Shown here: positions 23,893-32,952 of the stretch, piece by piece | Position numbering within the stretch: the first letter of the stretch is position 1 | How the letters are laid out: each line of letters begins with the position of its first letter | Assembly (NCBI GenBank): GCA_946555455.1 | Contig: CAMNSU010000015.1 | Coordinates: forward strand, 1 to 37,223 | Direction of reading: 5' to 3' | Length of the DNA: 37,223 nt | Source of the DNA: an uncultured Clostridia bacterium | Lineage (GTDB): Bacteria; Bacillota; Clostridia; RUG12999 | Notes under the pieces: generated by a model | What the model saw: the letters and a program-made list of their open reading frames with translations, nothing else | Database searches by the model: none | Told to the model about the DNA's origin: nothing | Position numbers and translations under genes: made by a program

Positions 23893-25287
23893 ATGGAAGA
23901 TAAACAAAAATTATTTTTATTTGAACAGGCGCCGGTGCCGCGGGCGGTGCTGTCCATGGCGATTCCGACGGTGATTAGTTCGTTGGTGATGGTGATATAT
24001 AATCTGGCGGACACCTATTTTGTCGGTATGCTGAACGACCCGATACAAAACGCAGCAGTGACGCTTGCCGCTCCTTTACTGCTTGCATTTAATGCGGTGA
24101 ATAATTTGTTTGGCGTTGGCAGTTCCAGTATGATGAGCCGTGCGCTTGGCAGAAAAGAATATGACACGGTACGGCGTACATCGGCGTTTGGTTTTTATTG
24201 TTCTGTCTTATGCGGATTACTGTTTTCGTTTATCTATATTATCGGAAAAAATCCGGTGCTAAAGATTCTCGGAACAGATGCGCAGACGGTGACTGCTACG
24301 GGAAATTATTTGAAATGGACAGTTGCGTGCGGCGCGATGCCGTCTATTCTCAATGTGGTGATGGCATATCTGGTGCGTTCGGAGGGCGCGACCCTTCATG
24401 CAAGTATCGGTACCATGAGCGGTTGCTTTTTGAACATTTTGCTTGACCCAATTTTTATTTTGCCGCAGGGACTGAACATGGGCGCGGCAGGCGCGGGGCT
24501 TGCGACATTTCTTTCCAATTGTACGGCATGTGCATATTTCTTTATTCTGCTCTATGTGAAACGGAAAAAAACGTATGTGTGCATCAATCCGCGTATGGTG
24601 CGGTTCAAAAAGGCAATTATCATGGGTGTTTGCGGCGTGGGTATTCCGGCGGCAATTCAAAATCTTTTGAACGTTACCGGAATGACGGTGCTGAACAATT
24701 TCACAGCATCGTTTGGTTCTGACGCAGTGGCGGCAATGGGAATTGCACAAAAAATTAATGCGGTGGCATTTCACATTGCTTTGGGATTTTCGCAGGGCGT
24801 TATGCCGCTTGTCAGCTATACCTATGCCAGCGGTGACACCAAACGAATGAAGAACGCCATTTTCTTTGCGGCGAAACTGATTCTTTCTTTTATGGCAGTG
24901 GTTGTGGTGCTATATTATTTTGGTGCGGGATTTTTAACAAATTTGTTTATGCAAAACGAGAGTATTGTTGCTTATGGCGCTAGTTTTTTGCGCGGCATGT
25001 GTTTTGGATTGCCGTTTTTGTGTATGGACTTTTTGGCAGTGGGTATCTTCCAAGCGCTCGGCATGGGGAAAAAGGCGTTTGTATTTGCCATCTTGCGAAA
25101 AATTGTGATGGAAATACCGGCGTTATATATTTTGAATGCATTGTTCCCGCTCTACGGTTTGGCGTATGCGCAGACAGTGACAGAGGTGATTTTGGCAGTC
25201 ACGGCTGTTTTGGTTTTAAGGCATTTGTTTCGACAGCTTTCCCAAAATAACAGGTCTATCCAATCGGGATACCGCCGTATAAATTGA
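23893..25287 (+). CDS. MATE family multidrug/cation antiporter
   Basis: The protein has 464 residues and about twelve hydrophobic segments. The family opening is APVPRAVLSMAIPTVISSLV, followed by YNLADTYFVGML. The second half repeats the pattern with MGVCGVGIPAAIQNLLNVTG, and FSQGVMPLVSYTYASGD matches the MepA/DinF-like branch. Such proteins export drugs or other organic cations using a Na+ or H+ gradient; the substrate is unknown. I prefer the ATG at 23893, preceded by AAAGG. No regulator gene is intact beside it, although a decayed frame precedes it. Confidence 0.93.
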   Translation: MEDKQKLFLFEQAPVPRAVLSMAIPTVISSLVMVIYNLADTYFVGMLNDPIQNAAVTLAAPLLLAFNAVNNLFGVGSSSMMSRALGRKEYDTVRRTSAFGFYCSVLCGLLFSFIYIIGKNPVLKILGTDAQTVTATGNYLKWTVACGAMPSILNVVMAYLVRSEGATLHASIGTMSGCFLNILLDPIFILPQGLNMGAAGAGLATFLSNCTACAYFFILLYVKRKKTYVCINPRMVRFKKAIIMGVCGVGIPAAIQNLLNVTGMTVLNNFTASFGSDAVAAMGIAQKINAVAFHIALGFSQGVMPLVSYTYASGDTKRMKNAIFFAAKLILSFMAVVVVLYYFGAGFLTNLFMQNESIVAYGASFLRGMCFGLPFLCMDFLAVGIFQALGMGKKAFVFAILRKIVMEIPALYILNALFPLYGLAYAQTVTEVILAVTAVLVLRHLFRQLSQNNRSIQSGYRRIN

Positions 25288-25359
25288 CGCCGCTTCATGG
25301 CGAAACGTATCATAGAAGTGCGGTGGTGCCTTGCTGATGACCGCAGAAGAATAAGTATC

Positions 25360-25388
25360 TTTACATTTCGACAAAATTCGTATATAAT
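25360..25388 (+). promoter_or_regulatory. Promoter of the CmpB-like membrane protein gene
   Basis: TTTACA (25360-25365), a 17-bp spacer and TATAAT (25383-25388) lie about 30 bp before the start codon. Confidence 0.75.
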
Positions 25389-25419
25389 GGTAATAGTTCA
25401 TAAAAAAAGGAGAAGAGAC

Positions 25420-26097
25420 ATGAAACGCTTTGCTTCTGGTTTGAACTTCTACAAATTATTTTGGGTATTCTTCTGCGGCTGTTTTTTGGGCGTGGTGCTG
25501 GAAACCATTTGGTGTTTGCTCACCAGAGGGCATTTTGAGAGCAGGACAGGGCTGGTGTATGGGCCGTTTAATTTGGTCTATGGGTTCGGCGCGCTGCTCA
25601 TGACGGTTAGCTTGATTTGGCTCAGCGGAAAACGGGATTTGTATATTTTCCTAGCAGGTTCCGTGCTGGGCGCCGCCTTTGAATATTTGTGCAGTTATGT
25701 GCAGCAGACATTGTTCGGAACCGTTTCGTGGGACTATAGCCAGTTTCCACTGAATTTTCACGGACGGGTCAATTTGCTCTATTCACTGTTTTGGGGTCTG
25801 CTGGCAGTCCTTTGGGTGAAAGACATCTATCCGTTTATGTCAAAGCGGATAGAACGGATTCCGAATTCTTGGGGACGTTCCGTTACATGGATTTTGCTGG
25901 TGTTTATGGTGGTTGACGTATTGGTTTCCGCGGCGGCGGTAGGACGTATGTCTGCCCGAAATGAAGGCGTTGCAGCAAGAAACCGTGTAGAACAATTTTT
26001 AGATACGCATTATTCGGACGAACGGCTGAACCGTATTTATCCCAATATGGTTTATAAAGAAAAGGAAAAGAAATTAGAATATCAAACAGAAGAATAA
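25420..26097 (+). CDS. CmpB-type (putative ABC permease) membrane protein
   Basis: The 225-residue membrane protein has about five hydrophobic segments. It opens with FYKLFWVFFCGCFLGVVLET followed by IWCLLTRGHFESRTGLVYGP, then FNLVYGFGALLM and GAAFEYLCSYVQQ with SWDYSQFPLNFHGRVNL. This conserved pattern marks the family labelled putative ABC-transporter type IV permease (ABC_trans_CmpB) in Firmicutes. No ATPase partner is nearby and real transport activity is unproven. About 45 charged residues at the C-terminus are probably cytoplasmic. The start at 25420 follows AAAGGAG. It has its own promoter and terminator. Confidence 0.82.
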   Translation: MKRFASGLNFYKLFWVFFCGCFLGVVLETIWCLLTRGHFESRTGLVYGPFNLVYGFGALLMTVSLIWLSGKRDLYIFLAGSVLGAAFEYLCSYVQQTLFGTVSWDYSQFPLNFHGRVNLLYSLFWGLLAVLWVKDIYPFMSKRIERIPNSWGRSVTWILLVFMVVDVLVSAAAVGRMSARNEGVAARNRVEQFLDTHYSDERLNRIYPNMVYKEKEKKLEYQTEE

Positions 26098-26106
26098 AAA
26101 ATGAAT

Positions 26107-26145
26107 GACCGGTACTGGAATGGAGAATAGGTGCCGGTCTTTTTT
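26107..26145 (+). terminator. Terminator after the CmpB-like gene
   Basis: GACCGGTAC (26107-26115) pairs with GTGCCGGTC (26131-26139), allowing for one mismatch, and is followed by six Ts (26140-26145). Confidence 0.88.
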
Positions 26146-26177
26146 ATCGCCATTCCCATAATTATCAAACCTCAGAA

Positions 26178-26393
26178 TTATTTAATTTCTTTTCCGGTAT
26201 CATTCAGTATAAAACTCCCTGAAAATGTAGCGTTACAAACCTTTGCAATATCTTGTAATTCTTTTTCAGAAAAGTTATCCCGATGTAGTTTTCCACTGAT
26301 GTTTTGAACAGATGTTCCTAATTTTTCCGCCATTTCAGTCATTGTCATATCTCGTTCTATTAATAAAGTCCTTATTATTTTTGCCATGCTCAT
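26178..26393 (-). CDS. Small XRE-type helix-turn-helix protein
   Basis: This 71-residue protein is nearly all DNA-binding domain: AKIIRTLLIERDMTMTEMAE, then KLGTSVQNISGKLHRDNFSE and LQDIAKVCNA. This is the pattern of small XRE/Cro regulators carried by mobile elements and plasmid-like islands. The start at 26393 follows AAGGAGTGATTTT; a second ATG lies two codons in. It points away from the AT-rich fragment and tRNA on its right and has its own promoter. The base composition around it is clearly more AT-rich than the flanking core genes, which suggests acquisition. Confidence 0.82.
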   Translation of the reverse strand: MSMAKIIRTLLIERDMTMTEMAEKLGTSVQNISGKLHRDNFSEKELQDIAKVCNATFSGSFILNDTGKEIK

Positions 26394-26415
26394 AAAATCA
26401 CTCCTTATATTGTTA

Positions 26416-26444
26416 ATGATACACTAAAAAATTGAATAAATCAA
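26416..26444 (-). promoter_or_regulatory. Promoter of the small XRE gene
   Basis: On the minus strand, TTGATT (26444-26439), a 17-bp spacer and TATCAT (26421-26416) lie just upstream of the ribosome-binding site. Confidence 0.6.
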
Positions 26445-26485
26445 ATAAATAATTTATAATTAAACTATTTATTTAAAAAAATATA

Positions 26486-26641
26486 TTGATAAATTTAACT
26501 TTTATAAAAGAATATGACGAAATATCAGGATATTTTGCAGAACAAATATCTGTTTTTGAAGAAGTTTATTTTGAAATGGGTATGATAGTAGGAGCAAAAA
26601 TTGCGTTTCAGATTCATGAAAGAATGAAGGAACTTGAATAA
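26486..26641 (+). pseudogene. Start-less 3' fragment of an accessory gene
   Basis: An open frame of about 50 codons ends at TAA 26641. From residue 9 it reads KEYDEISGYFAEQISVFEEV and finishes in a helix with GMIVGAKIAFQIHERMKELE. It looks like real coding sequence: charged and helical, with a sensible ending. It has no ATG or ribosome-binding site at the front and runs into a stop upstream, so it is probably the 3' remnant of a longer gene. The ending (Glu-rich helix, then G-x-x-x-GA) is weakly like small phage- or island-borne proteins of the DUF6809 kind. A TTG start at 26486 is conceivable. Confidence 0.45.
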
Positions 26642-26714
26642 CACAATAATTATATTTTAAAGAAAAACCAAGCAGGAGAAATCAAAAATAGGAAAGTAAT
26701 TACATAAATATAAT

Positions 26715-26789
26715 TGGTGACCCGTACGAGAATCGAACTCGTGATTCCGCCGTGAGAGGGCGGCGTCTTAACCGCTTGACCAACGGGCC
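26715..26789 (-). tRNA. tRNA-Glu (CTC)
   Basis: The minus strand reads as a full cloverleaf with encoded CCA. The acceptor arm GGCCCGT pairs with ACGGGTC, and the D-arm contains TGGTCAAGCGGTTAAGA. The anticodon stem CCGCC/GGCGG encloses the loop CTCTCAC, giving anticodon CTC. The T-arm is CGAG-TTCGATT-CTCG. It reads GAG codons. The 3' end faces the AT-rich accessory stretch with the gene fragment. Confidence 0.95.
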
Positions 26790-26828
26790 ATATAAAATAT
26801 AGAAGAAAAAAATTCTTCACTAAACTTT

Positions 26829-26857
26829 AGTATATCATATTCAAAGTAAAAATGCAA
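26829..26857 (-). promoter_or_regulatory. Promoter of tRNA-Glu
   Basis: On the minus strand, TTGCAT (26857-26852), a 17-bp spacer and TATACT (26834-26829) lie about 40 bp upstream of the mature tRNA 5' end. Confidence 0.65.
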
Positions 26858-26968
26858 GCGTTTTTACATAAAAAATGCAAAGGACGTATAGCATAAAAGC
26901 CTGTTAATAAATGTGAGGTTGCTATGGGTAAGAAATGACCTTTTCCACACATAAAATGCCGGAGACAG

Positions 26969-27002
26969 AAAAACGCCCGCAAACAAACAATTGCGGGCGT
27001 TT
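26969..27002 (-). terminator. Terminator of the ctsR-clpC operon
   Basis: An 11-bp stem pairs AACGCCCGCAA (minus strand, 27002-26991 side) with its complement at 26972-26982 and is followed by a run of Ts on the minus strand (26973-26969). It begins about 12 bp past the clpC stop. Confidence 0.9.
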
Positions 27003-27013
27003 CCCTATCATAC

Positions 27014-29464
27014 TTATTCTACAGCGGTTTCCGCCGCTTTTTGAACAGCGACTTTATCCTCTTTGATATCAATCACAATGCTGTCGCCTTCGCCAATACG
27101 GAGATCCAGCATTTCTTCCGCCAGTGCGTCCTCAATTTTGGACTGAATTGCGCGCCGCAGGGGACGTGCGCCATAAACAGGGTCAAACCCTTCTTTTGCC
27201 ACAAAGGACACCACCTCTTGCGTATAGGAAGCGGCAATGCCATTTCCGGCAAGACGGTTCATCAAGCCGTCCAGCATGATTTTTGCAATGGAGGCGATAT
27301 TGTCCTCCGTGAGCTGGTGGAACACGATAATATCGTCCACGCGGTTGAGAAATTCAGGGCGGAACGCCTGTTTGAGTTCGCCCATAACGTCGTTTTTAAT
27401 GCTTTCATAGTCGCGCAGTTGGTCGTCGCTGCTGCCGAAGCCCAGACGTTTATTCGCTGTGATAAGGCGGGCGCCGGTATTGGAGGTCATGATGATAACT
27501 GTGTTTTTAAAATCTACTTTGCGTCCCTGTGAATCCGTTAAAACACCGTCTTCCATGATTTGCAGCAAAATATTGAACACATCCGGATGCGCCTTTTCAA
27601 TTTCGTCAAACAGTATCACAGAATAAGGTTTGCGGCGGATTTTTTCCGTGAGTTGTCCGCCTTCGTCATATCCAACATAGCCGGGAGGGGAACCGACTAG
27701 CTTTGACACGGCGTGTTTCTCCATATATTCCGACATATCAATACGAATCATGGCATTTTCATCACCGAAAATTGCTTCCGCTAATGCTTTAGACAGTTCG
27801 GTTTTTCCAACGCCTGTGGGACCGAGAAAAATGAAACTGCCAATGGGACGTTTGGGGTCTTTCAGACCAACACGCCCGCGGCGGACAGCTCTTGCCACGG
27901 CATGAACCGCTTCTTCTTGCCCAACCACGCGTTCATGCAGGACATGTTCCAGATTTTTCAGCCGTTCACTTTCCTCTGCTGCCAATTTGTTGACGGGAAT
28001 CCCTGTCCATTTTGCAATTTTTGCCGCAATATCTTCCTCAGTCACTTCCAAATGAGAACTTTTGCTCTCTTCCTGCCATTTTTGTTTCTTTTCCTCCAGC
28101 GATTTTTTAAGAGACTGTTCTTCGTCACGCAGTTTTGCTGCTGTTTCAAAATCCTGCCCCATCACTGCGGCTTCTTTTTCTTTGGAGAGACGGTCAAGTT
28201 GGTCTTCCAAATCCTTCAAATCCGGCGGCGCTGTCATGTTGCGTAGACGGACGGTGGCTGCCGCTTCGTCAATTAAATCAATTGCCTTGTCGGGCAGAAA
28301 CCGGTCGCTGATATAGCGGGCGGACAATTTCGCCGCCGCAACAATGGATTGTTCTGTAATTTTCACCTTGTGGTGCGCTTCATATTTATCTCGAATACCT
28401 TTGAGGATTTCAATGGTTTCTTCCACGGTAGGTTCACCGACTTTGACGGACTGGAACCGCCGCTCCAGCGCAGCGTCTTTTTCAATGAATTTTCGGTATT
28501 CCTCCAGCGTTGTTGCCCCAATGACCTGCATTTCACCGCGCGCCAAAGCGGGTTTCAAAATGTTGGAAGCGTCAATGGCGCCTTCTGCCGCGCCTGCGCC
28601 CACGATGGTGTGCATTTCGTCAATGAACAAAATGACATTACCAGCTTCAATCACCTCGTCAATCGCGGTTTTCAGCCGTTCTTCAAAATCGCCGCGGTAT
28701 TTTGCGCCCGCCAGCATAGCGGATAAATCCAGCGTGAAAACGCGTTTGTTTTTCAGACTTTCGGGAATGTTGCCCGCAACGATACGCTGCGCCAATCCTT
28801 CCACAATCGCTGTTTTACCAACGCCCGGTTCTCCAATCAGGCAAGGGTTGTTTTTGGTGCGACGGCTTAAAATTTCCACCACACGTTCAATTTCGCTGTC
28901 CCGTCCAATGACAGGGTCGAACTTATTTTCAGACGCTTGCTGCGTTAAATCGCGTCCAAATTGATTTAGGGTCGGCGTATCATTGCTGCCCTCTTGCCCT
29001 TTTGCTGCTGCGGCGGCGGGGCTGCCCTCTGTCAGCGCCTGAACTAAGCTGTTATATAAATCCTGTGCGTTCACGCCCAGTTCGTGCAGAATGCGAACCG
29101 CAAGACCTTCGCCCTCCATGATGATGGCAAGCAGAATGTGCTCCGTGCCGATATAGGTGTTGCCGAGTTTTTGGGATTCATTCACGCTGATTTGCAGCAC
29201 GCTTTTGCTGCGCGGCGTCATTTCCACTTTGCGCGACGGTTTGTCGGCAAGAGAATTGCCGTAGTAGCGACCCAGCTGCTGCATATATTTATCAATAGTA
29301 ATGCCTTTTGATTTCAAAATTTTTGCGGCAAGACAGTCCTCCACTCGAATCAGACCGGCGAGCAGGTGTTCTGTACCCACAACGCCATGTCCGAGACTGG
29401 CGGCGGTTTCCTCCGCAAGTTTCAGTGCGGCTGCTGCTTTTTGAGATAATGTAAATCCAAACAT
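27014..29464 (-). CDS. clpC: AAA+ unfoldase ClpC
   Basis: ClpC has 816 residues. Two N-terminal Clp repeats (about 1-145) bind adaptors and phosphoarginine-tagged proteins. The first AAA+ module has Walker A GEPGVGKT (211-218) and Walker [10 protein letters not shown]. The middle domain with a UVR-like segment ([20 protein letters not shown], about 430-450) recruits McsB or MecA-type partners. The second AAA+ module has GPTGVGKT (about 547-554) and [11 protein letters not shown]. It feeds unfolded substrates to ClpP, which is not in this window. It is the last gene of the ctsR-mcsA-mcsB-clpC operon and should be repressed by CtsR. Its start follows GGAGG 16 bp after the mcsB stop. Confidence 0.97.
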   Translation of the reverse strand: MFGFTLSQKAAAALKLAEETAASLGHGVVGTEHLLAGLIRVEDCLAAKILKSKGITIDKYMQQLGRYYGNSLADKPSRKVEMTPRSKSVLQISVNESQKLGNTYIGTEHILLAIIMEGEGLAVRILHELGVNAQDLYNSLVQALTEGSPAAAAAKGQEGSNDTPTLNQFGRDLTQQASENKFDPVIGRDSEIERVVEILSRRTKNNPCLIGEPGVGKTAIVEGLAQRIVAGNIPESLKNKRVFTLDLSAMLAGAKYRGDFEERLKTAIDEVIEAGNVILFIDEMHTIVGAGAAEGAIDASNILKPALARGEMQVIGATTLEEYRKFIEKDAALERRFQSVKVGEPTVEETIEILKGIRDKYEAHHKVKITEQSIVAAAKLSARYISDRFLPDKAIDLIDEAAATVRLRNMTAPPDLKDLEDQLDRLSKEKEAAVMGQDFETAAKLRDEEQSLKKSLEEKKQKWQEESKSSHLEVTEEDIAAKIAKWTGIPVNKLAAEESERLKNLEHVLHERVVGQEEAVHAVARAVRRGRVGLKDPKRPIGSFIFLGPTGVGKTELSKALAEAIFGDENAMIRIDMSEYMEKHAVSKLVGSPPGYVGYDEGGQLTEKIRRKPYSVILFDEIEKAHPDVFNILLQIMEDGVLTDSQGRKVDFKNTVIIMTSNTGARLITANKRLGFGSSDDQLRDYESIKNDVMGELKQAFRPEFLNRVDDIIVFHQLTEDNIASIAKIMLDGLMNRLAGNGIAASYTQEVVSFVAKEGFDPVYGARPLRRAIQSKIEDALAEEMLDLRIGEGDSIVIDIKEDKVAVQKAAETAVE

Positions 29465-29480
29465 GGTAAAATTCCTCCTT

Positions 29481-30509
29481 TTATTGGAATGATTTTTTCA
29501 CTTGCTGCGCCCGCAAAATATCCCGATGGGCAGTGGAGGTGTCCTCTCCTTTTTGTCCCAAGATAAGGTTTGCAGGTTTGGTTTCAATCAGCAGTGTGGT
29601 CAAGGTGGAGAGAGGGACGTCTGTCACAATCCCCAGCCCCACACCCATGCGCACCAGTGACAGCAATTGTGTCAGTTCATTGCTGGACAGCATGTGTGCA
29701 AATTGCAAAGTGCCGCGCGCCCGCAGTATTTTATCAGTCAGTTCATCTGCATGGTTTTGCTGCAACATGGCGCGGATTTCTTTTTCCCGTTTGACAACGG
29801 CGGCAACGACATTTTTCAATTTCGTAATGATTTCCTGTTCCGTTACGCCAAGCGTGATTTGGTTGGACACCTGATATAAATCGCCGATAGCCTTGCTGCC
29901 TTCGCCATACATGCCGCGGACGGTGAATCCCAGTTTTCCAACGGTGTTCATCATGCGTTCCACATTGTCCGTCATACTCAGCGCCGGCAGGTGCAGCATG
30001 ACGGAAGCGCGCATTCCGGTTCCGGTATTGGTAGGACATTTGGTTAGGAATCCATAGGCGTCATTTTTAGCATATTGAACCTGTTCGCTGAGAATTTGGT
30101 CTACGCGCCGCGCGCTTTCATAGGCTTCGTCCAAATGATAGCCGCCTAAAATACATTGAATGCGCAAATGGTCTTCTTCATTTATCATAATGCTGACCGT
30201 ATCGTCCATGCCGAGCAGCAGACCCTTGTGTTTCATGTGATATTGCATTTGGGGACTCATTAAGTTTTCCTCAATCAACGCCAGCCGGCGGGTGTCTGTA
30301 ATAGCGTCCATACCTTCGTAGTGAAAAGAGGAAGCAATGGTTGCGCCGGAATCCAGCACGGCGCGGCGGATTTGTTCATTCACCTTTTGTTCTTCGTCAG
30401 CGTTCATCTTTCCATTGAAAGGGAAGGCGGAAAGATTACGCGCCAAACGGATACGAGTGCTTAGAATAATATCGTCATGATTTGCAGCGTCTTTATACCA
30501 CACCGTCAT
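29481..30509 (-). CDS. mcsB: Protein-arginine kinase McsB
   Basis: The 342-residue kinase, related to creatine/arginine kinases, phosphorylates arginines on proteins and so marks them for ClpCP and inactivates CtsR. The ATP-binding start is LSTRIRLARNL. NEEDHLRIQ and LTKCPTNTGTGMRASVMLHL (with the phosphagen-kinase cysteine Cys158) follow, then RGMYGEGS. HRDILRAQQ near the C-terminus matches the phosphoarginine-binding allosteric motif RDxxRA. Its ATG overlaps the mcsA stop by the ATGA arrangement, so the two are probably translationally coupled. Confidence 0.96.
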   Translation of the reverse strand: MTVWYKDAANHDDIILSTRIRLARNLSAFPFNGKMNADEEQKVNEQIRRAVLDSGATIASSFHYEGMDAITDTRRLALIEENLMSPQMQYHMKHKGLLLGMDDTVSIMINEEDHLRIQCILGGYHLDEAYESARRVDQILSEQVQYAKNDAYGFLTKCPTNTGTGMRASVMLHLPALSMTDNVERMMNTVGKLGFTVRGMYGEGSKAIGDLYQVSNQITLGVTEQEIITKLKNVVAAVVKREKEIRAMLQQNHADELTDKILRARGTLQFAHMLSSNELTQLLSLVRMGVGLGIVTDVPLSTLTTLLIETKPANLILGQKGEDTSTAHRDILRAQQVKKSFQ

Positions 30510-30997
30510 TTGCTTTCACCTCTTTGCTCCAGTTGTTTGATTTCATCACGCAGCTTTGCCGCGCGTTCATAATCTTCCTGTTCGATGGCAGTTTGAATTT
30601 GTGCTTTCAGCTGCCCGATTTTATCTTGTTTATCGTTCTCCGCCGCTTGCTGCGGTGCAATGTGCTGCTGCGCGCCATGCAAACGGTTCATGAGTTCCGG
30701 CAGATAGTCGGAAAATGCTTCGTAGCAATGGCTGCAGCCAAACATGCCGTTGTTTGAAAATTCGCGGTAAGTCGTGCCGCAATGGCTGCACGCTTTGGCA
30801 GGCGATGCACCCAGTCCCGGCGCGGCGCCGAAAAAGTCGCCCAGAAAATGATTCAGGTTAAACATGGAACCGGCGCCCTCCAGCAGTCCCAATTCCTTGG
30901 CACATTCGCTGCACACCTCATATTCTTGGGTATTTCCATTGATATTCTGCGAAAAATAGACGTTCGCAGGACGTTGTTTACATCTTGAACACAGCAT
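30506..30997 (-). CDS. mcsA: McsB activator McsA (zinc-finger and UVR protein)
   Basis: The 163-residue protein has two zinc-ribbon modules: CSRC and CSEC in the first 32 residues, then CSHC and CSHC around 70-90. A C-terminal UVR domain reads TAIEQEDYERAAKLRDEIKQ. McsA binds and activates McsB and helps relieve CtsR repression in stress, possibly sensing oxidation or metals through its cysteines. It overlaps mcsB by 4 bp and lies 13 bp after ctsR. The start follows AAGGAGGTATGAACC. Confidence 0.95.
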   Translation of the reverse strand: MLCSRCKQRPANVYFSQNINGNTQEYEVCSECAKELGLLEGAGSMFNLNHFLGDFFGAAPGLGASPAKACSHCGTTYREFSNNGMFGCSHCYEAFSDYLPELMNRLHGAQQHIAPQQAAENDKQDKIGQLKAQIQTAIEQEDYERAAKLRDEIKQLEQRGESK

Positions 30998-31010
30998 GGT
31001 TCATACCTCC

Positions 31011-31457
31011 TTATACCAGCCGAATTAACATGTTTTTCAGCAGTGTCGCGCGCATTTGGTCTTTTGCCGGCTGGTTCAATGCAAGAACCTTATCGCTGAG
31101 CGCGGCGAGCATGATATTTTTTTCGCGGTCTGAAATAACGGAATAGTCAGACAGATTTTGCAGACATGCTTGGCAGGACGCAAAATCAATGGCGCTGCCA
31201 ATGCAATTGATAATGTGCATGAGCAAATCTCCGGCGGGAACCTGCGCCCGCTGAATTTTGATGTACCCGCCGCCGCCGCGCCGGCTTTCTACAATATAGC
31301 CGCGTTCGTTGGTGAAACGGGTGGAGATGACATAATTGATTTGCGAGGGAACGCAGTTAAATCTTCCGGCAAGTTCGTTGCGCTGCAATTCCGCAACGCC
31401 GCCGGTCGCTTCCAGCATCTCCTTGATGAAATTTTCAATTAAATCACTCATTTTCAT
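31011..31457 (-). CDS. ctsR: Class III stress repressor CtsR
   Basis: CtsR of 148 residues is a dimeric winged-helix repressor of clp genes. The N-terminal DNA-binding half has LAGRFNCVPSQINYVISTRF and the glycine-rich wing RGGGGYIKI, the heat-sensing element in Bacillus. The C-terminal half is the dimerisation and McsB/ClpC-interaction domain. The start at 31457 is preceded only by GTGGTGATACAAC, a weak ribosome-binding site; M3 is an alternative. Three CtsR heptads lie about 45 bp upstream, so it is autoregulated. Confidence 0.95.
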   Translation of the reverse strand: MKMSDLIENFIKEMLEATGGVAELQRNELAGRFNCVPSQINYVISTRFTNERGYIVESRRGGGGYIKIQRAQVPAGDLLMHIINCIGSAIDFASCQACLQNLSDYSVISDREKNIMLAALSDKVLALNQPAKDQMRATLLKNMLIRLV

Positions 31458-31502
31458 GTTGTATCACCACTTTTGATATAGGATTGTCGAAATTCGTAAC
31501 AA

Positions 31503-31562
31503 TTTGACTTTGACTTTCTTTGACTTTTGAGTGTATTATACCACCTTTTCAGAAAAAAACAA
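31503..31562 (-). promoter_or_regulatory. ctsR operon promoter with three CtsR heptads
   Basis: On the minus strand, TTGTTT (31562-31557), a 16-bp spacer and TATAAT (31540-31535) form the promoter. Just downstream are AGTCAAA (31525-31519), then GAA, then AGTCAAA (31515-31509). This matches the CtsR operator (heptad, three bases, heptad) exactly at the conserved positions. A third heptad (31509-31503) abuts by sharing one base. Repressor bound here would cover the transcription start. Confidence 0.88.
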
Positions 31563-31682
31563 CAGAAATACGGCGCTGAATTTTCCGAATTTTTTAAATT
31601 ATCTTTTGAATACGCTTGATTTTGGACTATTACGCAAAAATACAAGCATTTTTAAGGAATTCAAAAAAAGTATCGTAAAACT

Positions 31683-31731
31683 ATTGCATTTTTATGCAAA
31701 AAGGTGTATAATTTATGAATACTTATGAATA
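31683..31731 (+). promoter_or_regulatory. argD promoter with two candidate ARG boxes
   Basis: TTGCAT (31684-31689), a 17-bp spacer and TATAAT (31707-31712) form the promoter. The -35 lies inside ATTGCATTTTTATGCAAA (31683-31700), which fits the ArgR box TNTGNATWWWWATNCANA at all but the first base. A second, looser box is TATGAATACTTATGAATA (31714-31731). The centres are 31 bp apart, about three helical turns. ArgR/AhrC repression by arginine is inferred. Confidence 0.72.
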
Positions 31732-31743
31732 AGGAGAATGGTT

Positions 31744-32937
31744 ATGGAATTGCAGGATATTGTTGCATTGGACCAAAAATACTATATGAATACCTTTGGC
31801 AGCCGTACGCCGCTGATGTTTGAAAAGGGACAGGGACTAGGGCTGACAGACTGTTCCGGTGAGGTATATCAGGATTTTTTTGCCGGCATTGCCGTGACAA
31901 ATTTGGGACACCATCATCCGGTGTTCACGGCGGATATCAAAGCGCAGGTGGAAAAAGTATTACATACGTCCAGTCTTTATTATATTGAAAATCAGGCAAA
32001 GTTAGCACAGCTTTTGGTAGAGCATTCCTGCGCCGACCGCGCGTTTTTTTGTTCCACAGGGGCGGAGGCGAACGAAGGGGCAATCAAGCTGGCAAAGATT
32101 TATTTCTATAAACAAGGGAAACCACAAAAGCATGAGATTATCACGCTGAAACAGTCGTTCCATGGCAGAACGCTGGCAACGGTTGCGGCAACGGGACAGG
32201 AGAAATATCAAAAACCGTATCAGCCGCTCACGCCGGGCTTCCATCATGTGCCTATCAACGACATAGAAGCGCTGGAACAGGCGGCAGGGGAACAAACCGC
32301 AGCAATTATGCTGGAGCTGGTGCAGGGGGAAAGCGGTGTGCACCCTGTGACAAAAGAATATTTGCAGGCAGTGAAACAAATTGCAGACCGCTATGGCGCG
32401 CTGCTGATTGTAGATGAAGTGCAGACGGGCATGGGTCGAACAGGAAAGCTGTTTGCTTATGAACACTATGATGTGGAACCGGATATTTTCACTTTGGCAA
32501 AAGCGCTGGGCAACGGTGTTCCCATTGGCGCGCTCTGTGCGAAACAGAAGGTTGCAGACGCATTCGCACCGGGCGACCACGGTACAACGTTCGGCGGCAA
32601 TCCGCTTGCTACGGCAGCAGGATGCAGCGTTATGAAGATTTTACAGCAGGAACATCTGGTGGAAAACGCGGCGGCAATGGGTACCTATTTCATGGAAAAA
32701 TTGCGGCAGCTGCAACAGAACTGCGCTGACATTGTCGAGGTGCGGGGCATGGGGCTGATGATTGGCGTGGAACTGCAAGACGCGCAAGGGGCAAAAGTGC
32801 AGCAGGCGTTGCTGGACGCACACTATCTGACAGGCTGTGTGGCAGGAAAAACGCTTCGGATTTTGCCGCCGCTGATTATCACCAAAGAGGATATTGATAC
32901 ATTTATGGATACATTGACAGACATATTGACGAAATAA
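31744..32937 (+). CDS. argD: Acetylornithine aminotransferase
   Basis: The 397-residue class III PLP aminotransferase converts N-acetylglutamate semialdehyde to N-acetylornithine in arginine synthesis. The PLP lysine is Lys253 in LAKALGNGVPIG. CSTGAEANEGAIKLA, HGRTLATVAATG and VDEVQTGMGRTG are family signatures. I chose the ATG at 31744, 7 nt after AAGGAG; the in-frame ATG at 31738 is too close to that site. argF follows after 15 bp. The other arg genes (argC, argJ, argB, argG, argH) are not in the window. Confidence 0.95.
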   Translation: MELQDIVALDQKYYMNTFGSRTPLMFEKGQGLGLTDCSGEVYQDFFAGIAVTNLGHHHPVFTADIKAQVEKVLHTSSLYYIENQAKLAQLLVEHSCADRAFFCSTGAEANEGAIKLAKIYFYKQGKPQKHEIITLKQSFHGRTLATVAATGQEKYQKPYQPLTPGFHHVPINDIEALEQAAGEQTAAIMLELVQGESGVHPVTKEYLQAVKQIADRYGALLIVDEVQTGMGRTGKLFAYEHYDVEPDIFTLAKALGNGVPIGALCAKQKVADAFAPGDHGTTFGGNPLATAAGCSVMKILQQEHLVENAAAMGTYFMEKLRQLQQNCADIVEVRGMGLMIGVELQDAQGAKVQQALLDAHYLTGCVAGKTLRILPPLIITKEDIDTFMDTLTDILTK

Positions 32938-32952
32938 AGGAAGGGTATAACG

